From CAJXZP01 sp047610145 (GTDB lineage: Bacteria > Bacteroidota > Bacteroidia > Flavobacteriales_G > Salibacteraceae): a DNA stretch of 40,654 nucleotides. The translations under genes and the position numbers were made by a program. The stretch lies in contig JBLFZF010000014.1 in assembly GCA_047610145.1 (NCBI GenBank), positions 1-40,654 on the forward strand. The letters run 5' to 3'. Numbering within the stretch: position 1 is the first letter of the stretch; each line of letters starts with the position of its first letter. Shown here one piece after another: positions 9,101 through 16,183 of this stretch. A model generated the notes under the pieces. The model did not search any database and was not told the DNA's origin. It saw only the letters and a program-made list of their open reading frames with translations.

Positions 9101-9210
9101 TCTGTACTGAGAGAATGTTGAATGATCTCTCTACTGGCATTGGTAATGTCTGAGGTGTTTGATGCAATCGCAAATAATTGCATTAGTGCCCTTAGGATTT
9201 CTTCACTCAT
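6172..9210 (-). CDS. ABC transporter, ATPase-permease fusion (ABCG type) with N-terminal TerB-like domain
   Basis: 1012 residues. Residues about 80-135 look like a TerB-like helical domain (IYADGTISEHESEF). About 165-245 is a beta-rich region. The nucleotide-binding domain has Walker A GGSGAGKST (277-285), signature SGGQRKR (384-390), Walker B LFVDEPT (404-410) and H-loop His440. A linker contains CITC (489-492). The permease has about five membrane helices between 578 and 745, then a soluble insertion of about 210 residues and a last helix near 975-995. The half-transporter order NBD then TMD is that of ABCG/White proteins, which usually export lipids or hydrophobic compounds as dimers. It lies 41 bases after the FAD enzyme gene. 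Substrate unknown. Confidence 0.9.
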   Translation of the reverse strand: MSEEILRALMQLFAIASNTSDITNASREIIQHSLSTELRKERVDRFLKVYDDYLEEFHSGKSSYEEALNPDNVKRICESINGNLTKVQKFIVLFRLLEYIYADGTISEHESEFVNILYQTFSITKENFDNAVEFARVREGYCPDNSQMMVVSQEKHRKFKKTKYIPGANFDGILVILQIKDINMYVFRYVGKTNMFLNSSAVTPERTYIFNNGSALRGNKMTPVYFSDIVSVFVKDAASEKLVIQANKVTYNFPSGDLGLHEFSFSERTGRLVGIMGGSGAGKSTMLNVLNGNYKPTSGSITINGYDIHSDKKEIQGVIGFVSQDDLLIEELTVFQNLFFSAKLSFSNLNEQEITKKVNSVLNSLGLFKAKDLKVGNPIEKVISGGQRKRLNIALELIREPSVLFVDEPTSGLSSRDSEKIMDLMKELALKGKLIYIVIHQPSSYIFKLFDRLLLLDNGGYTIYYGEPVESVSYFKQHAHHLDADESECITCGNVNSELIFDIIDQKVINEYGQKTDRRKTTPQEWFKKYKKNELNKPKISPDQNKRPSNTLATPGKLKQFWIFLKRDALSKATNKQYLIINILEAPILALFIAYFVRYSAWTRHGQEPYKFFFNENIPAYIFMLVVVALFIGMTVSAEEIFKDRKLQKREKFLNLSKGSYLSSKFVLLLVISAVQTLLFIIVGNSILGIEDMNMRYWLVMFSTSFFANMVGLNISNSFNSAVAIYILIPFMIIPQLIFSGVIVSFDRLNPAVSSRTVVPFIGEIMASRWSYEALMVTQFKDNPLEKHLYSIDHELSHIGYLKSYWISEIEAEIQYINLNLVNPKSVKRVNRLSKIIQSEISQNRQGINFPAFQFNSDLSLETLSPERMEKIMFYVGQFKKHLNKEFINASKKRDKVIYQIEKNAGDSVSFNDLKERYFNQSVTDLVRLNNKFNKVIVVEQQLVPIIDPVFRDAKGIRSHFYAATKQFMNKKIDTFWYNIGIIWIMSLLLIVTLYFDVFKKVISLFEKNHYH

Positions 9211-9251
9211 TTAAGGGAGTTTAATCTTTTGTTTGTTTAGGTAATACGAAG

Positions 9252-10727
9252 TTATAAATTTTTTATCGTCCCATCTGCTTTTACCGAGTAGCATGTTAAT
9301 CCATTTGTGAAAACTTCTGGTTTTGTTATAGAGGTACCTAATAACATTCTGGCACATTCTTGAATACCTTCTGGTATAGATGGGTGAGCATGAACAAGTT
9401 CAGTCAAAACATGAACGCCCTTCTTCATCGAAATCAATAAGGCAATAGCTTGAATAGTGCTGGATGCATGAGCCCCAAGTACCCGCATTCCTAGGATGGT
9501 CATTTCATCATCATCTGTAACAATAAGTTTAATGAAACCTTCTTTTTGTCGCATGGCTATGGCTCTGTTAATGTAATTGAAGTTCATTTTCGCTACGCGA
9601 TAAGGAACTCCCTTTTGTTTGGCTTGCGTTTCATTCATTCCAACCGCGGCAACTTCGGGGTTCAAGAACATAATAGTTGAAATGTTATCATAATTAATTT
9701 TAGCAGTGGATGGAATGAACATTAGTTCTACAGCATGCCTGCCCTCTAATTCGGCAATGTTGACTAAGGCAATATCAGCGGTGAAATCACCAATAGCATA
9801 AATGTTTGGAATACTTGTTTGCGTATCTGTGTCTACACAATATCCTCGGTTGTTCAATTCGATACCGATCTCTTTTAATCCAATATTTTCAGAATTAGGA
9901 ACGCGTCCTACTGAAATAAGTGCTTTGTCAACAAATCGAATTTCTTTAGTGCCATCTTCAAAAGCTAAAATGTATTTGACTTTTCCATCTTCAATAATCA
10001 TAGACTCTAAACTGGCTCCGCGATGAATGTGAACTCCATTTGAGGTAAGGTTAGAAGCCACCATTTCGGATATGTCACTATCTTCAAAAGGTAAAATTTG
10101 TGGTGCTTTATCAATTATGAATACGCTAGTTTCACCAAAATTAGAAAATATTGTAGCGAATTCACACCCAATCACACCTGCACCAAGAATAACAATACTT
10201 TCTGGGTACTTTTCCATAGATAAAATGCCTTCGCTGGTACAAATAATTTTCTCATCAATAGGAATGTTTGGCAGGTATCTAGGGCGGCTACCAATAGCTA
10301 GAATAGTATGGTCAGCGTGTATGTTTGGTATGTCTTCACTTTCATTTTGTATGCGCACCTCGGTAGCGGAAACCATAGATGCTGTTCCTTTTATAAAATC
10401 TAATTTACCACATTTAATGAAATAGTCTATCTGAGATTTAAGTTGTTGGTATCTTTCATTGACTGCTTTTTTTGTTTCATGAACAACAGCAGAGTAACTT
10501 AAATGAGAATCGTATACATAATAGCCGAACTTTGAGGATTTCATCATTTGGTAGTTTTGAGAAAGCTCCCACATTGTTTTAGATGAAAGCGCTCCATTGA
10601 AAATTCCAGCTCCTCCTGGCTTATTTCTTTCAATTAAACATATTTTTTTTCCTAAATCAATAGCTCGCATTGCAGCGGCAAAACCCGAGGGTCCAGCACC
10701 AATGATGCATAAATCGTAATGTTTCAA
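9252..10727 (-). CDS. Dihydrolipoamide dehydrogenase-like flavoprotein lacking the redox cysteines
   Basis: 491 residues, class I pyridine nucleotide-disulfide oxidoreductase fold. FAD motif GAGPSG at 10-15, NAD(P) motif GAGVIG at 182-187, second FAD contact YAIGDFT near 310, dimerisation domain at the C-terminus with HAHPSIPE (446-453) keeping the family His-Glu pair. The active-site segment that is GGTCLNVGCIPSK in lipoamide dehydrogenase reads GGAGIFNGALSSK (38-50), so both cysteines are gone (Gly41, Ala46). It should bind FAD and a pyridine nucleotide but cannot make the redox disulfide. Its role might be closer to transhydrogenase or quinone/NAD(P)H oxidation. First gene of a probable four-gene minus-strand run. 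Confidence 0.88.
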   Translation of the reverse strand: MKHYDLCIIGAGPSGFAAAMRAIDLGKKICLIERNKPGGAGIFNGALSSKTMWELSQNYQMMKSSKFGYYVYDSHLSYSAVVHETKKAVNERYQQLKSQIDYFIKCGKLDFIKGTASMVSATEVRIQNESEDIPNIHADHTILAIGSRPRYLPNIPIDEKIICTSEGILSMEKYPESIVILGAGVIGCEFATIFSNFGETSVFIIDKAPQILPFEDSDISEMVASNLTSNGVHIHRGASLESMIIEDGKVKYILAFEDGTKEIRFVDKALISVGRVPNSENIGLKEIGIELNNRGYCVDTDTQTSIPNIYAIGDFTADIALVNIAELEGRHAVELMFIPSTAKINYDNISTIMFLNPEVAAVGMNETQAKQKGVPYRVAKMNFNYINRAIAMRQKEGFIKLIVTDDDEMTILGMRVLGAHASSTIQAIALLISMKKGVHVLTELVHAHPSIPEGIQECARMLLGTSITKPEVFTNGLTCYSVKADGTIKNL

Positions 10728-10888
10728 GGTATTATGGTTTTAGTTTAGCTTACTAAATTAATCGGTTAAGTTTCAAAAACTAACTTTAACCCCTAAAAAT
10801 TATTCATTTAGTTACTGCGTCCCTTGAAAATATTATTTTCGTAAGGATTCAATTAGTTGAAATCAACAACATTAGTAAAGAAAATAAG

Positions 10889-11737
10889 ATGAAAATAAAA
10901 GCTGGTTTAGTAGGGGCTGTTGTAAGTACCATTTTAATGGTTTCTTGTAACACGGAGCCTGAGGTGCAAAGTGAAGACATCGCTGTGGAAACAGAACAAG
11001 AAAATGTTGTCAAAGTAGAAGAAACAGAAGAGTTTGTTTTACCCTCTACTTTACAAATTGGAGATCTTTTCCGTAATTCAGGATTACAGTATGTGAGTGG
11101 GTTAACTTTAGATCCTAATAAATCAACGACATACAATACTACATTTGATAAATATTTTGCTTTTGGTGCATACTGGACAGATATGACCTATTGTGTGTTG
11201 AACCAACAAAGTCAAGAGGCTAGAAAATACATGAAGGTAGTGAAAGAAGTTTCTACTGAATTGGGTGCAGGTGAAGTTTTTAGTGATCAAGATATTTTGA
11301 ACAGATTTGATAAAAACCTAGAAAACAATGATTCGATACTAATGATCTTAATTGAAATTGATGAAAAAACCGATGCTTACTTAGATGACAATGATCAAGA
11401 TGAATTTGCAATAGTTTCTTTTGTTGGGGGCTGGGTTGAAGGAATGTACTTAGGAGTATCCACGTCTACCTATGAAGGTCACACCCAATTAACAGGAAGG
11501 ATTATTGAACAAATGGTTATTTTAGATCAACTAGTAGTTGGTCTTTCAAAGTATGAAGGTTCAAGTAAAAAAGTAGACAATGTTTTAGCGGATATGAAAG
11601 GTATGCAAACCTTCTTTAATGAAATTCCAGCTATTGCAGATTTAGAAGGTTCAATTTCAGATGTGAGAATTCCTTCTGCTGATATGAAAGTTTTAGGAAA
11701 TAAAATTTTAGCCTTAAGAGCTTTAATAGTTGAATAA
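10889..11737 (+). CDS. Lipoprotein of unknown function
   Basis: 282 residues. The signal peptide ends in lipobox MVSC (Cys20), followed by an acidic linker rich in Glu (about 21-50) and a helical domain with alternating charged and hydrophobic residues. I do not recognise the family. Visible blocks include FAFGAYWTDMTYC and FVGGWVEGMYLG. Start ATG at 10889 is the first in frame and gives the intact signal peptide. It lies 27 bases upstream of a second exported protein gene, so the two are probably co-transcribed and may act together in the periplasm or outer membrane. Confidence 0.75.
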   Translation: MKIKAGLVGAVVSTILMVSCNTEPEVQSEDIAVETEQENVVKVEETEEFVLPSTLQIGDLFRNSGLQYVSGLTLDPNKSTTYNTTFDKYFAFGAYWTDMTYCVLNQQSQEARKYMKVVKEVSTELGAGEVFSDQDILNRFDKNLENNDSILMILIEIDEKTDAYLDDNDQDEFAIVSFVGGWVEGMYLGVSTSTYEGHTQLTGRIIEQMVILDQLVVGLSKYEGSSKKVDNVLADMKGMQTFFNEIPAIADLEGSISDVRIPSADMKVLGNKILALRALIVE

Positions 11738-11764
11738 TAGAAGGACGATAAAAACTAAAAAAAA

Positions 11765-12391
11765 ATGAAAATCAAATCTGTAACACTATTATTTGCTCTA
11801 ATCTGTGGATTGACTACCAACGTTTCTGCTCAAGAAGAGGCTAATGGAGAAGACTTCTGGAGTGAGAAAACGAGTTCTGAAACTGAAACTAAAAATGAAT
11901 CAAGTTCTTCTAGAGAAGGGGCTACCGCCACTGTAAAAGCAGTAGAAAATAGCTGCAGTAATAGAGATGAGTTAAGAGAAGAGGTTAGATTGTTAATCAG
12001 ACCGTTTCGATATAACTTGGCTAAAACAACTACCGTTAACTTTAAAAGATATCCTCAAAAAATGAAGGTTTTGGTTCCTATTTATAGCGAACAAGAGCAT
12101 AGAATTATTTTCAGTACGAAAGGTTTACCACAAGATATTGTAATTACAGTTTTTGATAAACCAGCGTCTGAAAAGAAAAGAAAAACCTTGTTTACGTCAA
12201 ATCCAAGTGAGCCAATTAGCACATTTGAATTACCGGCTGATTATAAAGAATCTTATTTACATTTGGAATATGCTGTGCCACCATCTGATGCTAAAGATAG
12301 ATCTACAACTCGCAGAGGATGTGTTGTTATGATGATGGGTTATTTGTTTTTACCAGAAAGCGCGCCTGAAGAAACAGTGACTGCACAGTGA
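11765..12391 (+). CDS. Secreted protein of unknown function
   Basis: 208 residues with a cleavable signal peptide ending near VSAQ (about residue 23), then a low-complexity Glu/Ser/Thr stretch (24-58) and a predicted beta-rich domain from about 68. That domain has two paired features: Cys62 near its start and Cys183 in RRGCVVMMMGYLF near the end, which could form a disulfide. Not recognised. It follows the lipoprotein gene by 27 bases and is closed by a strong terminator, making a two-gene exported unit. Confidence 0.72.
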   Translation: MKIKSVTLLFALICGLTTNVSAQEEANGEDFWSEKTSSETETKNESSSSREGATATVKAVENSCSNRDELREEVRLLIRPFRYNLAKTTTVNFKRYPQKMKVLVPIYSEQEHRIIFSTKGLPQDIVITVFDKPASEKKRKTLFTSNPSEPISTFELPADYKESYLHLEYAVPPSDAKDRSTTRRGCVVMMMGYLFLPESAPEETVTAQ

Positions 12392-12413
12392 TGATTTTAA
12401 TCTGAGACATTTT

Positions 12414-12441
12414 AAAAGCAGTCTGAAATGGCTGCTTTTTT
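12414..12441 (+). terminator. Terminator after the secreted-protein gene
   Basis: AAAAGCAG, a 10-nt loop and CTGCTTTT followed by further T. Because the stem begins with A-run and ends with T-run, it can also work on the minus strand for the CAT-like gene ending at 12448. Confidence 0.8.
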
Positions 12442-12447
12442 TATACC

Positions 12448-13086
12448 TTATATTTTCAACTGGTTTATTTCTTTTTGAAATATCTCGAAATATTGGCCTA
12501 TGTGTAACCCATCCACAAATGAATGATGAACTTCGACAGAAACAGGCATACAAAGCTGTTGATTCTGTTTGAAATATTTTCCAAATACAATTCTAGGAAT
12601 ACTATCCTCTTTTTCAAACCTTCTCGCATGTTGAAATGAGGTAAAGGAAACCCAAGGTAAAACAGAGTAAAAAATCATATTGGCATCTCCATCTCGTGGA
12701 GCAAAATCGGGGTTGCTTTTTAAGGCTTGTATGTTTTTATCTGCATTCTGAACATAACCCTGTAATTCATCATCCATGGGGAAATAGCAAAAAGCAAATG
12801 ATTGATCATCTAATAATATGGTGCAGCCTGCCTGTGTTTTTTCGTATAACCTGATTTCATTATCTACAAATCGATATCTGAAATTTGGAATCTGTGAAAT
12901 AGTTTTTTGTGATAAAAATAAACAAGCGTTTAGAAAAGAAAGAGAGTGAGTGTCACAGTACTCTTTTAAAATCTGGACATCTACATTAGCTGTTACATTG
13001 AAAAATGGAATATCGAAGGTTTTAAAAAACTCAAAAGTTGATTTTCTTGCCCATTTGTTAGGATTCTCTACCGTATACTTGTTCAT
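12448..13086 (-). CDS. Chloramphenicol acetyltransferase-like protein (CatA family)
   Basis: 212 residues, the usual CAT length. The catalytic HHSFVDG motif is at 187-193, with general-base His188 and structural Asp192 at the His195/Asp199 spacing of the family. Ser141 in SVLPWVSFTSF matches the oxyanion Ser148. The substrate-side N-terminal half is divergent from the clinical CATs. CAT fold enzymes acetylate the 3-hydroxyl of chloramphenicol with acetyl-CoA as trimers; chromosomal Bacteroidota homologues may have other acyl acceptors. It has its own near-leaderless promoter. There are no mobile-element signs around it. Resistance is possible but not shown. Confidence 0.88.
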   Translation of the reverse strand: MNKYTVENPNKWARKSTFEFFKTFDIPFFNVTANVDVQILKEYCDTHSLSFLNACLFLSQKTISQIPNFRYRFVDNEIRLYEKTQAGCTILLDDQSFAFCYFPMDDELQGYVQNADKNIQALKSNPDFAPRDGDANMIFYSVLPWVSFTSFQHARRFEKEDSIPRIVFGKYFKQNQQLCMPVSVEVHHSFVDGLHIGQYFEIFQKEINQLKI

Positions 13087-13103
13087 GCTGGTTTATTTGG
13101 AGG

Positions 13104-13133
13104 CAAAAATAAAACCTAGGTTGAGGTGACCAA
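13104..13133 (-). promoter_or_regulatory. Promoter of the CAT-like gene
   Basis: On the minus strand TTG (13133-13131), 19 bases, TATTTTTG (13111-13104): a full match to the Bacteroidota consensus. The ATG at 13086 is only 18 bases past the -7 box, so the transcript would have a 5' UTR of about 10 nt. Confidence 0.75.
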
Positions 13134-13162
13134 TAGAAAATTTGTATGTTCGTGTTAAATAA

Positions 13163-13624
13163 ATGATTATGAAATACTTTATCTGGTTTTTATCTGTGTT
13201 GTTATCTTTTGGAACCGCTTGTACGGAGGATAACTTTGATGAATACTCTAAAAAAGCAAAGGAGGCAAAAGCATTGGTAGTTGCTGAATTATTTGCACAA
13301 CAAGAGTGTTGGAATAAGGGAGATATTGATTGTTTTATGACAGGCTACTGGAATAACGATAGTTTGATGTTTGTAAGTGGAGAAAACGTTTCTTACGGTT
13401 GGAAACAAGTTACTGAGAATTACAAAATAAAATACAGTTCGAAAGAACTAATGGGAGAGCTAAAATTTACAGTAGATAAAGTTCAAGCATTATCTGCTAA
13501 CTCCATCATCTTAATAGGAGCATGGGACTTAAAAAGTGAAAGTGCAGATTCTGGCGGAAAGTTCACCTTATTATGGCGTAAAATTAATGGAGAGTGGAAA
13601 ATTGTAATTGACCACACTTCATAA
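13163..13624 (+). CDS. NTF2-like (DUF4440/SnoaL type) lipoprotein
   Basis: 153 residues, or 151 from the second Met at 13169. Signal peptide with Cys after GTA (lipobox-like), then one NTF2-like domain: a helix with CWNKGDIDCFMTGYW, then strands ending in FTLLWRKINGEWKIVIDHTS, which is the characteristic DUF4440 C-terminus. The fold binds small hydrophobic ligands or acts as a dimerisation module, and catalysis is uncertain. It is convergent with the cupin gene: only 2 bases separate the stops and no terminator was seen. Confidence 0.8.
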   Translation: MIMKYFIWFLSVLLSFGTACTEDNFDEYSKKAKEAKALVVAELFAQQECWNKGDIDCFMTGYWNNDSLMFVSGENVSYGWKQVTENYKIKYSSKELMGELKFTVDKVQALSANSIILIGAWDLKSESADSGGKFTLLWRKINGEWKIVIDHTS

Positions 13625-13626
13625 GA

Positions 13627-14499
13627 CTATAGAATTTTATTTACTCTTTCAATGCTCATCTTTCTTTTTCGCTCATACCATTTTTTTCCAAATAAAAAGT
13701 TCATGGTTTTATCAAAAGGCATAGTGAATATTACGAAAATGCCTCCTTTCATTAAAGTAAGCGGATTACGAGCAAGCATTCTATAAGATACGGAAATACC
13801 ACCATTTAAATAGGTGTTATAATGCCAGTAACCGCTTGGCATAAAAACCCCATCACCGGCTTCTTGAAGAATCTCATATCCTTGTGCTTTTTTTAAACCC
13901 GGCCATTTGTCAAAATCAGGATGGTCTAAATCCGCTAAGGAATGAGTATTAAATGGAACTTGGTATAAATATTTGCTTTCAGTAGGCGGGTAAAGAACTA
14001 CCCGCTTACGACCATAAATTTGTGTAAGTAGTACATTAGAATTGTCTACATCATAATGTAATCTAACTCCGGTGTCTTTACCACCAAGAAACATAAAACC
14101 AAAAGACTTCATGATTCCCTTTTTAATGTATTTGGGACATGAAAAGTCTTTTTTAAGCATTGGAAAATGTTTGTACAAATCGTAACGGAACATTCTAATA
14201 CTGGTAGGTTCATTTTTAGTAATTAAATCTAGAAACTCACGGAATGGAATTTTATAATCTGGATTTACAGTAGTAGAATAGGTATGACTAATGTTATTGT
14301 CATCAAAAACGCCCACATTAAGATCCCCCATTTCTTGTTTAAACCAATCAATAGTCCACTTTTCTCCTGCAGGTTGTTGTTTTGCTAACCCTTTTATTAA
14401 CACAGGTTTTTGGGGTATTAAGTACTTCCTCCTGAAATCTTCAATGGTTAGATCCGCTGCATTTTCAACAGCGCAGTTTAAAGATAGGTTCAATTTCAT
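13627..14499 (-). CDS. Cupin-like (JmjC/cupin_8) Fe(II)/2-oxoglutarate oxygenase
   Basis: 290 residues without signal peptide. The iron-binding HxD...H triad is visible: His148 and Asp150 in VRLHYDVDNS, His226 in PSGYWHYN. The sheet sequence IYGRKRVVLYPP after the HxD is typical of cupin_8/JmjC enzymes, as is the N-terminal PVLIKG. Related enzymes hydroxylate protein residues such as ribosomal Arg/His or Asn, or demethylate. The bacterial substrate is unknown here. It starts at the ATG at 14499, followed upstream by a 750-base gene-poor region. Family sure, substrate not. Confidence 0.88.
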   Translation of the reverse strand: MKLNLSLNCAVENAADLTIEDFRRKYLIPQKPVLIKGLAKQQPAGEKWTIDWFKQEMGDLNVGVFDDNNISHTYSTTVNPDYKIPFREFLDLITKNEPTSIRMFRYDLYKHFPMLKKDFSCPKYIKKGIMKSFGFMFLGGKDTGVRLHYDVDNSNVLLTQIYGRKRVVLYPPTESKYLYQVPFNTHSLADLDHPDFDKWPGLKKAQGYEILQEAGDGVFMPSGYWHYNTYLNGGISVSYRMLARNPLTLMKGGIFVIFTMPFDKTMNFLFGKKWYERKRKMSIERVNKIL

Positions 14500-15030
14500 T
14501 TTTTACTAATTCAATTCTGGTATACTTGAGGTGTACAAAGGTATTAACTCCCTTCGTTATACACATCAAAATAATATGTTTTATCTATTTGGGATAACAT
14601 TAAAGTACCTGCGTAACTTATTTTAAAATAATGGTATAAATTTATTCGGATAGGTATTTATATCAACTACCTGCATAATGTTTTCATATGCAAAACTCAG
14701 TTATTTGAAGTTTAGTATGTCCGTCTACTAATTTCACATTGTATTATCGTTTTTGAATTGAAGGTAGTCTATAATTTTCTTCTCAGGGAATAGTGTTTAA
14801 CCATCGTATTACCTCTTTTAGAGTAATTTTTTTTAGGCGTATTAAATATATATCCAATCTTTTTTTTGGAATTAAATTCCCGTAACGGGAATTTAATTGA
14901 TAATCAATATGTTTAATTATCTCATTATAAAATACTTAGTATTTAGGAGTGTTGTTTGGTTTTGAAATAGAGAACACTGCTTTGATACGTTCTTATTTTA
15001 AAATGTTTGCTGTATTAATTTAAAGTCATC
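14500..15030. other. Gene-poor AT-rich region
   Basis: No convincing gene is present in either strand. The only notable structure is the 29-bp dyad at 14870-14898. The stretch probably carries the promoter of the cupin gene near its left end, but no full TTG/TAnnTTTG pair was found. Confidence 0.5.
14870..14898. repeat. Perfect 13-bp inverted repeat
   Basis: AATTAAATTCCCG, spacer TAA, CGGGAATTTAATT. All 13 pairs match. A T8 run lies upstream on + (14860-14867), but no T-run follows on either strand, so it is not a standard terminator. It could be an operator for a dimeric regulator or a recombination site. Nothing nearby names the partner. Confidence 0.6.
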
Positions 15031-15172
15031 TTGATTGCGGTGATTAGTAAAGTAAACCACGGAGTCTAACATTTATCACACCATGAATATAAGTCAATTG
15101 AGTTTCGGGATCTACGTTCTCTATTTGTACAATGATTTTGGGAGTGTGTATCAGGCTAAGTTTCTGCACTAA
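15031..15172 (+). pseudogene. Remnant of a type IX secretion C-terminal sorting domain
   Basis: The frame at 15083-15172 reads NISQLSFGIYVLYLYND then FGSVYQAKFLH and stops. This is the hallmark end of a T9SS type A sorting domain (dI/N-xS-LxxGIYxLxLxN-xxGxVxxxKFxx). One frame over, 15031-15066 reads LIAVISKVNHGV, which fits the strand just before it, so a frameshift seems to join them. No YPNP start of the domain and no passenger protein are left upstream. The source was probably a secreted adhesin or enzyme gene now decayed. Confidence 0.55.
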
Positions 15173-15250
15173 GAATAAACAAGTGCGATTAATTTAGAAC
15201 AGAGGCTGCTTTTAGAGGACTGAGCAAATTACATTATTAAAACTTTAATT

Positions 15251-16063
15251 ATGATAAAAATTAAGTGGGAAACAGTTTTTAATTTTTTCATTATTAACCT
15301 TTTATTGTGCAGCCTCTTTTCTTGTGCCAAAACTGAGTTATATGGAGTATCAGGTATTGTTGTTGATGAGTATGGGAACTCTGTTTCTAACGCAACTATT
15401 GAAATATTTACGAGACCAGAGGATTGGTTAACTGGTCAAAATGTGTTGGTTACAATGGTATCGGATAGGAATGGAGATTTCGAATCCTCTAAGATTTATG
15501 AATCAGGTAGCTTTTACATTTTCGTGAAAAAATTAGACAGTAGTAATTGGAATATTAGAGATGTGGAACAGGCTATATATCCTCAAATTGAGCTTCCTTT
15601 AAGTAATAAAACAGTACAAGTGATAACGAGGAATAATATGAGTTTATTAGCCAATTCTGAATGGGAAATAACAAACGTATTACTCGAATATAGTAATGGC
15701 GATAATAATGTGACTGAGTGGCAATCAATTTGGGAATCAACCAATAATTGTATTAAAGACAATAGCCTGCATTTTGGAAAAGATTTAAGCGTAAGATTTT
15801 GTGAAGGTACTTACATGTGTATGGGAAGTAATATTAATGAATTAGGAGTGTTTGTGCCTCCCATGATATTTTCTTCAATGGGGTGCACTAATTTGATCCA
15901 TACGAATCAGAAAGTGAAACCATTTGAAATTTCTGGTTGGACGGAGATGGAAGGTAAAGATGCGGTCATATACTTAGATTGTGATTTGGGTTTGAATCAG
16001 ATATATTTGATTTATAAGCATACACCAAGTACAAAAAGACTCCATGTTTATTCGCGTTTTTAA
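15251..16063 (+). CDS. Lipoprotein with carboxypeptidase-regulatory-like and lipocalin-like regions
   Basis: 270 residues. Signal peptide with lipobox LFSC (Cys25). About 30-105 is a carboxypeptidase regulatory-like beta-sandwich: VSGIVVDEYGNSVSNATIEI, then a DRNGDF turn. About 130-260 begins LLANSEWEITNV and includes NNCIKDNSLHFGKD, which resembles the lipocalin-like domains of Bacteroidota lipoproteins. Several Cys in the second half (at least five) may form disulfides. Likely a surface or periplasmic binding protein. It stands alone, with the T9SS remnant upstream and a bidirectional terminator downstream. Function unknown. Confidence 0.75.
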   Translation: MIKIKWETVFNFFIINLLLCSLFSCAKTELYGVSGIVVDEYGNSVSNATIEIFTRPEDWLTGQNVLVTMVSDRNGDFESSKIYESGSFYIFVKKLDSSNWNIRDVEQAIYPQIELPLSNKTVQVITRNNMSLLANSEWEITNVLLEYSNGDNNVTEWQSIWESTNNCIKDNSLHFGKDLSVRFCEGTYMCMGSNINELGVFVPPMIFSSMGCTNLIHTNQKVKPFEISGWTEMEGKDAVIYLDCDLGLNQIYLIYKHTPSTKRLHVYSRF

Positions 16064-16080
16064 AGGTGAAAATTTTCATA

Positions 16081-16115
16081 AAAAAAGCCATTGACTTTTA
16101 GTCAATGGCTTTTTT
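16081..16115. terminator. Bidirectional terminator
   Basis: AAAAAAGCCATTGAC, 5-nt loop, GTCAATGGCTTTTTT. The 9-bp GC-containing stem with flanking A/T tracts works on both strands: for the lipoprotein on + and for clpB on minus, whose stop is 69 bases away. Confidence 0.85.
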
Positions 16116-16183
16116 AGTTCAATTATTTTTTAAGTAAAAGTATTGATCTGTAGTAGTTTATTTGAATAGACTACCCTATAAAA

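Noticed and set aside
12448..13086. Acquired antibiotic-resistance gene
   Set aside because: The gene is CAT-like with all catalytic residues, but it sits in ordinary chromosomal surroundings with native promoter style. Resistance cannot be claimed from sequence.
14870..14898. Chromosome dimer resolution (dif) site
   Set aside because: A dif site has 11-bp arms around a 6-base centre. Here there are 13-bp arms and a 3-base spacer, without XerC/XerD likeness.
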